Assembly: GCF_964340395.1 (NCBI RefSeq)
Contig: NC_135554.1
Coordinates: 1,830,001 to 1,880,000 of the forward strand
DNA: 50,000 bases
Reading direction: 5' to 3'
Source: Glandiceps talaboti
Taxonomy: Eukaryota; Hemichordata; Enteropneusta; Spengelidae
Position numbers and translations under genes: made by a program. How positions within the stretch are numbered: the first letter of the stretch is position 1; every line of letters starts with the position of its first letter. Shown piece by piece: positions 1-11,575 of the stretch. Under the pieces are notes generated by a model. It was not told the origin of the DNA and did not search any database. It saw only the letters and a program-made list of their open reading frames with translations.

Positions 1-192
1 TTCAGATTAAATGCAGCCCCAGTGCATGGCTATGAGGTTGATGTGGGCAATAAAACAACATTAAGAGTGGCATATCCAGAGAGCACTTTCCTTGATCCAA
101 CAGATTTTGATCCAGATTCTATTTACGGCTTTGTTCCTTTCAAAAACAAAGATTTTGAGTGGCTGGATAGTATGTTTACCGGAGCTGCTTCA
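1..192 (+). CDS. ST3GAL5-like: ST3Gal-type sialyltransferase (GT29), exon with end of sialylmotif L; 5' end outside window
   Basis: Part of a type II Golgi enzyme that transfers sialic acid from CMP-Neu5Ac in alpha-2,3 linkage to galactose. The reading frame is open from base 1 and gives 64 residues. They begin with FRLNAAPVHGYEVDVGNKTT, the end of sialylmotif L, followed by LRVAYPES and, near residue 50, DFEWLDSMF. A good donor (GTAAGT) starts at 193, so the exon ends after a complete codon (phase 0). An ATG at 22 is internal to motif L and is not the start; the N-terminus with cytoplasmic tail, membrane anchor and stem lies left of the window. Family assignment is firm. The ST3GAL5 (GM3 synthase) resemblance rests on remembered motifs in this and the next two exons, so the subfamily is less sure. 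Confidence 0.88.
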
Positions 193-461
193 GTAAGTGT
201 TTATAAATTGATGAGTGAGGATAATTATTGAAAGAGATGGAATTAATGTATGACTGGCCCAAAATATGGATAGAGAGATTAGTTCTTGTGAAGAACTTAC
301 ATAACTGAAGTATATGTTCTAATTGTGCAGTCGATGTCTTTTCTTTACTAAAAGAAAGAACTTATAGAATAATGAAGTATGTGACTGGTAAAATTGTCAT
401 CATAAATACAAAATGTACAATTCTTTCATATTCAGATTACTTCATCCCTTCTTTTGTACAG
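193..461 (+). other. ST3Gal intron 1 (269 bp)
   Basis: Starts GTAAGTG and ends with a pyrimidine-rich tract, TTCATCCCTTCTTTTGTACAG. The frame of the flanking exons is preserved (phase 0/0). In-frame stops follow at once if the donor is ignored (TGA codon region near 230). Nothing else is recognised inside it. Confidence 0.85.
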
Positions 462-599
462 CCTGATGGATTTTGGCAAGAAGTTCCTTTTAGATTGCCT
501 AAGAGGCCAGGGAAAGTGAGACTTATCAATCCATTGGTAGTTAAAGAGACTGCATTTGATCTGATAGGGTTCCCTTACAATGGCGGTCAAATGGACAGA
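462..599 (+). CDS. ST3GAL5-like: ST3Gal-type sialyltransferase, exon with first half of sialylmotif S
   Basis: A 46-codon exon opening with PDGFWQEVP, followed by VRLINPLVVKETAFDLIG. The FW..VP and R(I/L)xNP signatures are typical of ST3Gal enzymes between motifs L and S, and KETAFD recalls ST3GAL5. The acceptor AG is at 460-461. The donor GTAAGT starts at 600, right after the arginine of GGQMDR, again phase 0. Together with exon 19727-19963 it forms the CMP-sialic-acid/acceptor-binding motif S, which is therefore divided by a 19,127-bp intron. The open frame upstream of 462 (from an ATG at 372) is intronic. Confidence 0.87.
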
Positions 600-654
600 G
601 TAAGTAAAAAATAGCTGCCCCTGTTGCCAACATTTCACATGATTTTGCCATTAA

Positions 655-2056
655 TTTTTAGGACAACTGAACTGATAAGGTTCAGTAGTGCTATAGGCAT
701 GGTGCGGTGTCTGTCCATCTGTCTTTGTCTGTGTCTGTGTTTGTGTCTGTGTGTGTCTGTCTGTCTGTCTGTCTGTCTGTGTGTATGCGTGCGTGCGTGC
801 GTGCATGTGTGTGTGTGTGTGTGTGTGTGTGTCGACGAATTAAACTCAAATACCTCCAGACCAATTGCCTTGGTATTTGGTGGGGACATTACTTTTGGTG
901 TCTAGATGGGAAATTGTTCATAGCAAAGTGATCTCATCACAGGTATGTGATTTGGGTCAAAAAATGCCATTTTTGGTGAAAAAACTTAAACTCAAGAACT
1001 ACTGGGCAGATAGGTCTGTAAATTTAGTGGGAATGTTCTTAAGGGTGTGTAAATTAAGATTTGTGCATGACAAATCTTTAATTCCAAAACTACTGAGCAG
1101 ATTGGGCTTAAATTTAATGGGGACGGACCTGGGGTGTATAGATGAAGAAATATTAAGTATATGATAATCTCACCTGTGATATCCAAATTAGGTGTAGAAA
1201 ACTGTAAATTTGGGTCAAAAATTTATATCTCAACCATACTAATGGTCATTGAGACTGAAATTTGGTGAGATGTATCTGGAAGTGATATTCTGCACATTTT
1301 GTTGAAAACATTTTGACACAATTTTTCCTAGCAACTCTATTATCTACAAATAAACATTCAACCACCAAGTGGTCCGAATGACTTAAACATCCACATACCA
1401 CCTCCTCATCAAAGTGTAACTGATACTTATATCCATCTGTACATATGTGAATAAAGTATTCATACCGTAGTAAGCATTCAAACAGCAAACACTGTCTCCT
1501 GTGTCTATCTCTATCAACCCATTCACACAAATATATACACATCCACCTAAAAGACTTTACAGCAGCCATGACCACATCCTTAGCAACAACCATATACCAG
1601 TATATTTTGTGAAAATAACAACAGTATCTGGTAGGTAAGTGAGTAAACATTAATATTTATATGTATGCAAATACCCCTAGCAACCATGACCACGCCCATA
1701 GCAACAACCCAACAATTGTGTATTTCCCAAAGATAACAGGGATTCTTAAACAAGTGAAGAAACATTAAAAAATGTATGTAAATGTGTCTAGCCACAAGAC
1801 CATGCCCATAGCAACATCGATCTGATGATGTATATCACAAACTTAACATCAGGTATTAGACAAATGAACGAACTTTAAAAAAAACTACATGCAAATATGT
1901 CTAGCAATATGACCACACCCATAGCAACAGCCAAATGATCACATATATTGCATAGTTAAAAACAGGGCTGGATAGGCAACTGAACATCTGTACCTAGTAT
2001 GGCTCAGCAGGTGGATAAATGGTTTTAAAACAATGCCATTGGCTCTATTTTTGTCT
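655..2056 (+). mobile_element. Dispersed repeat family A, copy 1 (hairpin, GTCT/GT microsatellite, modular body)
   Basis: Begins TTTTTAG followed by a hairpin whose arms ACTGAAC (666-672) and GTTCAGT (680-686) flank a 7-base loop. A GTCT/GTGT/GCGT microsatellite follows (about 712-832). The body has diverged modules of roughly 165 bp with the core GGTCTGTAAATTTAGTGGGA, then about 112-bp modules containing CATAGCAACA (near 1680-1940). Other copies lie at 5291, 7011, 7860, 27165 and 31104, and in reverse at 48930-50000. No transposase is visible, so it is presumably non-autonomous. It lies wholly inside ST3Gal intron 2. Confidence 0.75.
712..832. repeat. GTCT / GT / GCGT compound microsatellite
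   Basis: Runs of GTCTGTCT, then GTGCGTGC and (GT)n. It belongs to repeat A: the same position after the terminal hairpin carries a GTCT/GT microsatellite in the copies at 5340, 27217 and 31167. Open frames across it are low-complexity artefacts. Confidence 0.9.
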
Positions 2057-2085
2057 ATTCAAAATATAATAAGTCATTGTAATTT

Positions 2086-4919
2086 GCTAAATTACCTCTC
2101 TACTAGACATTTATAGTTACTATTTATACTAGTTAGCTAAATTACCTCCCTGCTAGACATTTATAGTTACTATTTATACTAGTTAGCTACATTACCTCCC
2201 TGCTAGACATTTATAGTTACTATTTATACTAGTTAGCTAAATTACCTCTCTACTAGACATTTATAGTTACTATTTATACTAGTTAGCTACATTACCTCTT
2301 TACTAGACATTTATAGTTACTATTTATACTAGTTAGCTAAATTACCTCTCTACTAGACATTTATAGTTACTATTTATACTAGTTAGCTACATTACCTCCC
2401 TGCTAGACATTTATAGTTACTATTTATACTAGTTAGCTAAATTACCTCTCTACTAGACATTTATAGTTACTATTTATACTAGTTAGCTACATTACCTCTT
2501 TACTAGACATTTATAGTTACTATTTATACTAGTTAGCTACATTACCTCTTTACTAGACATTTATAGTTACTATTTATACTAGTTAGCTACATTACCTCTT
2601 TACTAGACGTTTATAGTTACTATTTATACTAGTTAGCTAAATTACCTCTCTACTAGACGTTTATAGTTACTATTTATACTAGTTAGCTACATTACCTCCC
2701 TACTAGACATGTATAGTTACTATTTATACTAGTTAGCTAAATTACCTCTCTACTAGACGTTTATAGTTACTATTTATACTAGTTAGCTACATTACCTCCC
2801 TACTAGACATGTATAGTTACTATTTATACTAGTTAGCTACATTACCTCCCTACTAGACATTTATAGTTACTATTTATACTAGTTAGCTAAATTACCTCCC
2901 TACTAGACATTTATAGTTACTATTTATACTAGTTAGCTAAATTACCTCTCTACTAGACATTTATAGTTACTATTTATACTAGTTAGCTACATTACCTCCC
3001 TACTAGACATTTATAGTTACTATTTATACTAGTTAGCTAAATTACCTCTCTACTAGACGTTTATAGTTACTATTTATACTAGTTAGCTAAATTACCTCCC
3101 TACTAGACGTTTATAGTTACTATTTATACTAGTTAGCTACATTACCTCTCTACTAGACATTTATAGTTAATATTCATACTAGTTAGCTACATTACCTCCC
3201 TGCTAGACATTTATAGTTACTATTTATACAAGTTAGCTAAATTACCTCTCTACTAGACATTTATAGTTACTATTTATACTAGTTAGCTAAATTACCTCGC
3301 TACTAGACATTTATAGTTACTATTTATACTAGTTAGCTAAATTACCTCGCTACTAGACATTTATAGTTACTATTTATACTAGTTAGCTAAATTACCTCTC
3401 TACTAGACATTTATAGTTACTATTTATACTAGTTAGCTAAATTACCTCGCTACTAGACATTTATAGTTACTATTTATACTAGTTAGCTAAATTACCTCTC
3501 TACTAGACATTTATAGTTAATATTTATACTAGTTAGCTAAATTACCTCTCTACTAGACATTTATAGTTACTATTTATACTAGTTAGCTACATTACCTCCC
3601 TGCTAGACATTTATAGTTACTATTTATACAAGTTAGCTAAATTACCTCTCTACTAGACATTTATAGTTACTATTTATACTAGTTAGCTAAATTACCTCTC
3701 TACTAGACGTTTATAGTTACTATTTATACTAGTTAGCTACATTACCTCCCTACTAGACATGTATAGTTACTATTTATACTAGTTAGCTAAATTACCTCTC
3801 TACTAGACGTTTATAGTTACTATTTATACTAGTTAGCTACATTACCTCCCTACTAGACATTTATAGTTACTATTTATACTAGTTAGCTAAATTACCTCTC
3901 TACTAGACATTTATAGTTACTATTTATACTAGTTAGCTACATTACCTCCCTACTAGACATTTATAGTTACTATTTATACTAGTTAGCTAAATTACCTCTC
4001 TACTAGACGTTTATAGTTACTATTTATACTAGTTAGCTAAATTACCTCCCTACTAGACGTTTATAGTTACTATTTATACTAGTTAGCTACATTACCTCTC
4101 TACTAGACATTTATAGTTAATATTCATACTAGTTAGCTACATTACCTCCCTGCTAGACATTTATAGTTACTATTTATACAAGTTAGCTAAATTACCTCTC
4201 TACTAGACATTTATAGTTACTATTTATACTAGTTAGCTAAATTACCTCGCTACTAGACATTTATAGTTACTATTTATACTAGTTAGCTAAATTACCTCGC
4301 TACTAGACATTTATAGTTACTATTTATACTAGTTAGCTAAATTACCTCTCTACTAGACATTTATAGTTACTATTTATACTAGTTAGCTAAATTACCTCGC
4401 TACTAGACATTTATAGTTACTATTTATACTAGTTAGCTAAATTACCTCTCTACTAGACATTTATAGTTACTATTTATACTAGTTAGCTAAATTACCTCCC
4501 TGCTAGACATTTATAGTTACTATTTATACTAGTTAGCTACATTACCTCGCTACTAGACATTTATAGTTACTATTTATACTAGTTAGCTAAATTACCTCTC
4601 TACTAGACATTTATAGTTACTATTTATACTAGTTAGCTACATTACCTCCCTGCTAGACATTTATAGTTACTATTTATACTAGTTAGCTACATTACCTCTC
4701 TACTAGACATTTATAGTTACTATTTATACTAGTTAGCCAAATTGCCTCCCTACTAGACGTTTATAGTTACTATTTATACAAGTTAGCTAAATTACCTCTC
4801 TACTAGACATGTATAGTTACTATTTATACTAGTTAGCTAAATTACCTCTCTACTAGACATTTATAGTTACTATTTATACTAGTTAGCTACATTACCTCCC
4901 TACTAGACATTTATAGTTA
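2086..4919. repeat. Satellite 1: 50-bp tandem array, about 57 units
   Basis: A strict 50-bp period: each unit has ATTACCTC, TACTAGACAT, TTATAGTTAC, TATTTATACT and AGTTAGCTAA or -GCTAC in order. Units differ at a few positions (CTC/CCC/CGC, TACTAG/TGCTAG, ACAT/ACGT, GCTAA/GCTAC), and marked variants recur 950 bp (19 units) apart. It lies in ST3Gal intron 2. There are no unique spacers and no coding potential. The array ends abruptly at the terminal hairpin of repeat B. Confidence 0.97.
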
Positions 4920-5290
4920 GTCCACGCCGGACAAAGTCCGGGACGGGGACTTATGGATTGGGTTCCGTCTGTCCGTCCGTCCGTCCCTCCGTCCGTCCGT
5001 CCGTCCGCAACCGTTTCTTGGAGATGCCTGGACCGATTTTTTTCAAACTTGGTACAGGGGCAACATACAATGGCATACATATGCACGTCAATTTGTTTCA
5101 TGATACGAACCAATATGGCCGCCTGGCAGCCATTTTGTTTGCAAATTTTCCCCGTCTAAAGCCATAACTCATACATGCTTGAACAGATCTCATTAAAAGT
5201 TGGTATTAGGACAGTGTTCTATGACATACATGTGCACATTCATTGTTGTCATGATACGATCCAATATGGCCGCCTAGCAGCCATTTTGTT
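4917..5290 (+). mobile_element. Dispersed repeat family B (GC-rich hairpin, CCGT microsatellite), truncated copy
   Basis: Starts TTAGTCC and folds into a GC-rich hairpin: CCGGAC/GTCCGG arms with an AAA loop at about 4927-4941, extended by GTCC.CG/CG.GGGAC outside. A (CCGT)n run follows (about 4966-5007), then a module with the core GGACCGATTTTTTTCAAACT. A diverged second module starts near 5176. The phrase AATATGGCCGCC..GCAGCCATTTTGTTT occurs in both. A fuller copy lies inverted at 47180-47864. The copy is cut off where a repeat A hairpin begins at 5292. Confidence 0.75.
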
Positions 5291-5339
5291 TTTAGCACAA
5301 CTGAACTGAGGTTCAGTAGTGTTATAGGGATCGCCCGGC

Positions 5340-5373
<34 letters not shown>

Positions 5374-5710
5374 GTGTGTGTGTGTATGTGTGTAAACAAC
5401 TTAAAGTCAAAAACCGCTGAACCGATTGCCACGATATTTGGTGGGTCCATTACCTTTGGTGTCTAGTTGGGAAATTGTTCAAATCAAAATAATCGCATCA
5501 CAGGTGTGTGATTTGGGTCAAAAAATGTGATTTTTGGTCAAAAAACTTAAACTCAGAAACTACTGTGCAGATTGGTGCGAAATTTGGTGGGAACATTCTT
5601 AAGGGGGTGTAAAGTAAGATTTGTTCATGACGGGATGATTCCATCAGTGATATGCAAATTAGGGCTAAAAATGTGTCTTTTTTGGTTAACAAGCGACCTA
5701 TCGGTCAGAA
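5291..5710 (+). mobile_element. Repeat family A, copy 2, left part
   Basis: Begins TTTTTAGCAC with the clearest terminal hairpin: AGCACAACTGAAC and GTTCAGTAGTGCT-type arms around a TGAG loop (one mismatch in the arms). Then come (CTGT)n/(GT)n at 5340-5391 and two diverged modules. The body breaks near 5689-5710 where repeat D intervenes, and continues at 7011 with AAAATCTATAATTCC, the sequence that is contiguous in the copy near 27560. Confidence 0.72.
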
Positions 5711-7010
5711 TAGCTCTGCTGTTTTTTATTTTTTTATTTTTTTTTTACTTTGGTGACATGTAGAAGTGGTTCAGTTCTTCACTATGCAGTTTTGTTTTAG
5801 CGATGTAATAAAGTGGTTACTGGTTTCATATGATGTCTCACTATAAAACACATTTTACACAGAAGTTGGTAATGTATTGTACTTTTATACCATAGTCACC
5901 ATTTTATAACAAAAATCTACTGCACAAAATCTCTGAAAAAAAATGACTGGGAAATGCACACAAGAAAAAGAAAAAAAAAGAAGATTTTGAGGTTGGCTAT
6001 AAATAATTCCAGTGTCTTACAGATTTAACCCTGGAAAATGTTAATGATGAATGAAATAAACTAGGGATCTAAAATAATTTTGAGGCAATTTGAATTTCAA
6101 TTTTCTAACAAATTTACCAAGTCAACAACATTCAACTTGTACTAGTTGTAGTAGATATATATAGGGAAGAAATGTATTAATCGCCATCTTAGTTTCCGTA
6201 CGGCGACAATCCCAAGTACCCGGAAGAGAGTCATTCTTAGCCATACGTTACAGTGGTAACACTCGTTCATGTTCGATTACCTTTCATAAAGAAAACACAA
6301 CAAAATGGTTGAAGTGATCTTTTTTTAAATTTCTTTTCATCACAAAAACAAAATCTGTGTGATCAAAAGTGTTGTAAACTAAACCAGAAAGAATTATCGG
6401 ACTGGCTAAACTTCCGCTGAACTGGAGTAAGGTCCAAGCCCCGATAGTACGTGAGCAAATCGTCTCAAACTAGCGATACAACTTTCAAAATATAACTTGA
6501 CATGTCTTCATTTGTTAGAGTTATACAATTCAAGACGGGTTTTCACTCGAAAAAAAACAATTCTGTGAATAATGACATTCTGAACGCAGCGATTTCTCAT
6601 TAACATATTCATTTTTTTTTAAATTACAAAAAAAAAAATCATAAAAAATAGAAAAGAAGACGTGCTGACTTGAAATTAACAAATCTAAGTAAGCTACCCC
6701 CTGCGCATCAACACACCAGATATTAAAGCAATCTGACTTGAAGTTTATGAGGAGTTGATGAAAATGACATTTTATGAAAAAAAATCATAAAAAATTGAAA
6801 ATGGCACAGATCAACTTGGCATGAACAAATCTGAATAGCCTCCCCCCAGGGAACATGCACACCAAATATCGAAGAATTCCAACTGTCACTTTTGGAGTAG
6901 ATAATGAAAATATAAAAGTTTGACGGACACCTATGATTCACTCTACTCTCTATACTCTATACAACCTATACCTAAAGCTACGCTTTCAGCTTTTGCTGAC
7001 AGCGGAGCTA
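5711..7010 (-). mobile_element. Repeat family D (1.3 kb) inserted in repeat A copy 2
   Basis: Bounded by the short inverted repeat TAGCTCTGCTGT (5711-5722) and ACAGCGGAGCTA (6999-7010). At the right end a hairpin (arms AGCTACGCTTTCAGC and GCTGACAGCGGAGCT, loop TTTT) is followed by AAA, so read on the minus strand it begins TTAGCTCCGCTG like families A and B. Minus-strand modules have cores resembling TTCGATATTTGGTGTG and TTTAATATCTGGTGTG, near 6860 and 6720. The interior includes A/T homopolymers and no convincing ORF. Removing it rejoins repeat A, which supports an insertion, though about 20 bp at the left junction are unexplained. Confidence 0.55.
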
Positions 7011-8850
7011 AAAATCTATAATTCCAAAACTACTGAGCAGATTGAGCTGAAATTTAATGGGAATGTATCTAGGGATGTATGGACAAAGAAATATTAAGCA
7101 TGCCATGATTCCATGAGTGATATGCAAATTAGGTGTAAAAATGTTCATTTTTGGTCAAAAACTTATATCTCAAAAAGTACTTGGTCACCGAGTCTGAAAC
7201 TTGGTGAGATGTTTCTGAGTGTTATTCTTCAAAACATTTTGACAAAATTGGCCCTAGCGACCATGACCACACCCTTAGCAACAACCAAATGGCAGTATAT
7301 TTTGGTCAAATAACAACATCATATGGTAGGCATTCAAAAAATGTATGCAAATACCGTAGCAACCATGACCACGCCCATAGCAACAGCCAAACGGTCGTGT
7401 ATTTCACAAAGATAACAACAGGGATTAATAGACAATTGAATGAACGTTCAAAATATGTATGTAAATTTGCCTAGCAACAAGACCACGCCCATAGCAACAG
7501 CCAAATAATAATGTATATTGCAAAGATAACAACAGGAATAGAAAGACAAATGAATAAACATTCAAAAAATGTATGTAAATGTGCCAAGCAACAAGACCAC
7601 GCCCATAGCAAGAGCCAAATGATCACATATATTGCAAAGATAATAGGAATCGAAAGACAAATGGAAAAACATTCAAAAAAATATATGCAAATGTGTCTAG
7701 CAACAAGACCACGCCCATAGCAACAGCCAAATGATCGATTATGTCGCAAAGATAGCAACATGGTTGCATAGGCAACTGGATAGTCATTCAGCAAATGAAC
7801 ACCTATTGTTCGCATGGACAGGCATATGGATAAACATTTTTAAAAACTGTACAGTTTTGCAACAGTGCCATTGGTGGTATTTTTGGTAAAAAAGCTTAAA
7901 CTCAAAAAGTACTGGGCAGATCGGTCTGAAATTTGGTGGGAGCATTCTTAAGGGTGTTTAGATTATGAACTGTTCACGACATGATGATCCCATCTGTGAT
8001 ATGCAAATTAGTTATAACAATGTGTCTTTTTTTTGTCCAAATGTTTAATTCCAAAACTACAGAAAAGATTGGGCTGAAATTTAATGGGGATGTGTTAGGG
8101 GGTGTATAGATGAAGAAATGTTAAGCATATAATGATCTTTTCAGTGATATGCAAATTAGGTGTAAAAGTGTGAATTTTGGTCAAAACTTATACCTCAAAA
8201 GGTTTCTTGGTCAGTTAGACTGAAACTTGGTGAGATGTTTCTAGAAGTGTTATTGTGCAGATTTTCTTGAACATATTTTGACACAATTGGCCCTAACAAC
8301 CATGACCACACCCTTAGCAACAACCAATGGCAGTATGTTTTAGTTAAATAACAACATCATCAGGTAGGCAAGTGTGTAAATGTACAAACAATTATGCAAA
8401 TACCCCTAGCAACCATGACTATGCCCATAGCAACAACCAATGGCAGTATGTTTTAGTTAAATAACAACATCATCAGGTAGGCAAGTGTGTAAATGTACAA
8501 ACAATTATGCAAATACCCCTAGCAACCATGACTATGCCCATAGCAACAGCCAAACCGGGAGAGGGGTGTATTTCACAAAGATAACTACAGGGATTCTTAG
8601 ACAACTGAACAAATAGTCAAAAAGTGTATGGAAATATGCCTAGCAACAAAACCACACCTATGGCAACAGCCAAGTGATCATATATGTTTGAAAGATAACA
8701 ACCAGGATTGATAGACGCGTGAATAAACATTCAAAAAATATCTGTAAATATATCCAGTTACACCTTCTAGAACTTTTTCTTTCAGGGCAGTCATAAGTAT
8801 AACAAATTATCCAGGAATAATGACTTCATGTCTGGGTCTGTCAAAAATAA
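7011..8850 (+). mobile_element. Repeat family A, right part of copy 2 and a further body copy
   Basis: 7011-7860 continues the interrupted copy: a 165-bp type module, then about five 112-bp modules each with a GACCACGCCCATAGCAACAG-type motif and a TATGCAAAT or ATGTAAAT. From 7861 the modular body restarts (CTTAAACTCAAAAAGTACTG) and again runs into 112-bp modules. An exact 113-bp tandem duplication lies at 8321-8546. The remaining 8750-8850 is unremarkable sequence leading into satellite 2. Confidence 0.7.
8321..8546. repeat. Exact 113-bp tandem duplication within repeat A
   Basis: The stretch starting CAACCAATGGCAGTATG at 8321 reappears at 8434 with no difference that I see across the unit. 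Neighbouring modules of the same family are diverged, so this duplication is recent. Confidence 0.85.
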
Positions 8851-10907
8851 CTGGTACTAGACACTTAGACAATACATGCATGTTATGGTACTAGACACAT
8901 AGGCAATACCTGTATGTTATGGTACTAGACACATAGGCAATACCTGTATGTTATGGTACTAGACACTTAGACAATACCTGTATGTTATGGTACTAGACAC
9001 TTAGGCAATACCTGTATGTTATGGTACTAGACACATAGGCAATACCTGTATGTTATGGTACTAGACACATAGGCAATACCTGTATGTTATGGTACTAGAC
9101 ACTTAGGCAATACCTGTATGTTATGGTACTAGACACTTAGACAATACATGCATGTTATGGTACTAGACACATAGGCAATACCTGTATGTTATGGTACTAG
9201 ACACTTAGACAATACATGCATGTTATGGTACTAGACACTTAGACAATACATGCATGTTATGGTACTAGACACTTAGACAATACCTATATGTTATGGTACT
9301 AGACACTTAGACAATACATGTATGTTATGGTACTAGACACTTAGACAATACCTATATGTTATGGTACTAGACACTTAGACAATACCTATATGTTATGGTA
9401 CTAGACACTTAGATAATGCCTGTATGTTATGGTACTAGACACTTAGACAATACCTATATGTTATGGTACTAGACACTTAGACAATACCTATATGTTATGG
9501 TACTAGACACTTAGACAATACATGCATGTTATGGTACTAGACACTTAGACAATACATGTATGTTATGGTACTAGACACTTAGACAATACATGCATGTTAT
9601 GGTACTAGACACTTAGACAATACCTGTATGTTATGGTACTAGACACTTAGACAATACATGCATGTTATGATACTAGACACTTAGACAATACCTGTATGAT
9701 ATGGTACTAGACACTTAGACAATACATGCATGTTATGGTACTAGACACTTAGACAATACATGCATGTTATGGTACTAGACACTTAGACAATACCTGTATG
9801 TTATGGTACTAGACACTTAGACAATACATGCATGTTATGGTACTAGACACTTAGACAATACATGTATGTTATGGTACTAGACACTTAGACAATACATGCA
9901 TGTTATGGTACTAGACACTTAGACAATACATGTATGTTATGGTACTAGACACTTAGACAATACCTATATGTTATGGTACTAGACACTTAGATAATGCCTG
10001 TATGTTATGGTACTAGACACTTAGACAATACCTATATGTTATGGTACTAGACACTTAGACAATACCTGTATGTTATGGTACTAGACACTTAGACAATACC
10101 TATATGTTATGGTACTAGACACTTAGACAATACCTATATGTTATGGTACTAGACACTTAGACAATACATGCATGATATGGTACTAGACACTTAGACAATA
10201 CATGTATGTTATGGTACTAGACACTTAGACAATACATGCATGTTATGGTACTAGACACTTAGACAATACCTGTATGTTATGGTACTAGACACTTAGACAA
10301 TACATGCATGTTATGATACTAGACACTTAGACAATACCTGTATGATATGGTACTAGACACTTAGACAATACATGCATGTTATGGTACTAGACACTTAGAC
10401 AATACATGCATGTTATGGTACTAGACACTTAGACAATACATGCATGTTATGGTACTAGACACTTAGACAATACATGCATGTTATGATACTAGACACTTAG
10501 ACAATACCTGTATGATATGGTACTAGACACTTAGACAATACATGCATGTTATGGTACTAGACACTTAGACAATACCTGTATGATATGGTACTAGACACTT
10601 AGACAATACATGCATGTTATGGTACTAGACACTTACACAATACATGCATGTTATGGTACTAGACACTTAGACAATACATGCATGTTATGGTACTAGACAC
10701 TTAGACAATACCTGTATGTTATGGTACTAGACACTTAGACAATACATGCATGTTATGGTTCTAGACACTTAGACAATACATGCATGTTATGGTACTAGAC
10801 ACTTATAGACAATACATGCATGTTATGGTACTAGACACTTAGACAATACCTGTATGTTATGGTACTAGACACTTAGACAATGCCTGTATGTTATGGTACT
10901 AGACACT

Positions 10908-11575
10908 AAAGGCCCAGTTACACGATGCAACTCATGAAGCAATTCGTCGCATACGACGAGGCTTGCAACTATGACGGAGCGAGTACACGATGCAACTAGT
11001 TGCATGGTGAGTCGCAAGAGCTAAACTGTTGCACATGCGTGGATATATAAAAGTTACAGGTCATCGAGGTCAAGTCTTCTAGCGGCAGGAATCTGGCAAA
11101 AATGCTATGAAATTGCTAATATTTACGAATAAAATGACTGAAAACTTGTTGAGGTATCGATAGTAAAACTCTATTCAATTCGAAGTTCGTTTATGGTGAT
11201 GTTGATCTTTCTGACGTCGCTACTTGCATTCAAGTTAGAAATAAAATGATATTCAGCGAAAATCCAGCATTCATAGACATTGTATACTATTTATAAGTGG
11301 TAATCGTGGTGATAAATCGAAATTATATAAAAAATACTTGCTGAAATACAATATTTATACTAAAAACATGGCGGCCATAACATTGAACGTCATTTGACAC
11401 GTAGGTATATGTCAACGGTTATTACTTGCGACGCGACGAAGTGGTTACACGGTGCAACTCACGAAGCAACTCGAGAAGCAACTTGCGACGCGTTGCAAGG
11501 AAACCGACATGTCGGTTTCCTTTCGACGTCGCAAGACCCTGCGACGAGGCGAGTACACGATGCAATTCGTTGCAT
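10908..11575. mobile_element. 668-bp insertion in satellite 2, copy 1 (putative non-autonomous element)
   Basis: Non-satellite sequence entering after GGTACTAGACACT and leaving into GGTACTAGACACTTAG. Both ends are rich in related words (TACACGATGCAACT, TTGCATGG, CGACGAGG), repeated directly and inverted. Near the right end sits a perfect 26-bp palindrome centred on CGACATGTCG (about 11499-11524). The AT-rich middle has no good ORF; the reading frames at 11394-11629 are arginine-rich products of the GCGACG words. It looks like a MITE-type DNA element, superfamily unassigned. The 13 bp GGTACTAGACACT flanks both sides. Confidence 0.6.

Noticed and set aside
22-231. 69-residue stand-alone protein starting at ATG 22
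   Set aside because: The frame is open from base 1, starts inside sialylmotif L and crosses a good splice donor at 193; it is an internal exon.
4927-4941. Rho-independent terminator-like hairpin
   Set aside because: GC-rich stem but no following T run, and the context is a eukaryotic dispersed repeat; it is treated as an element end.
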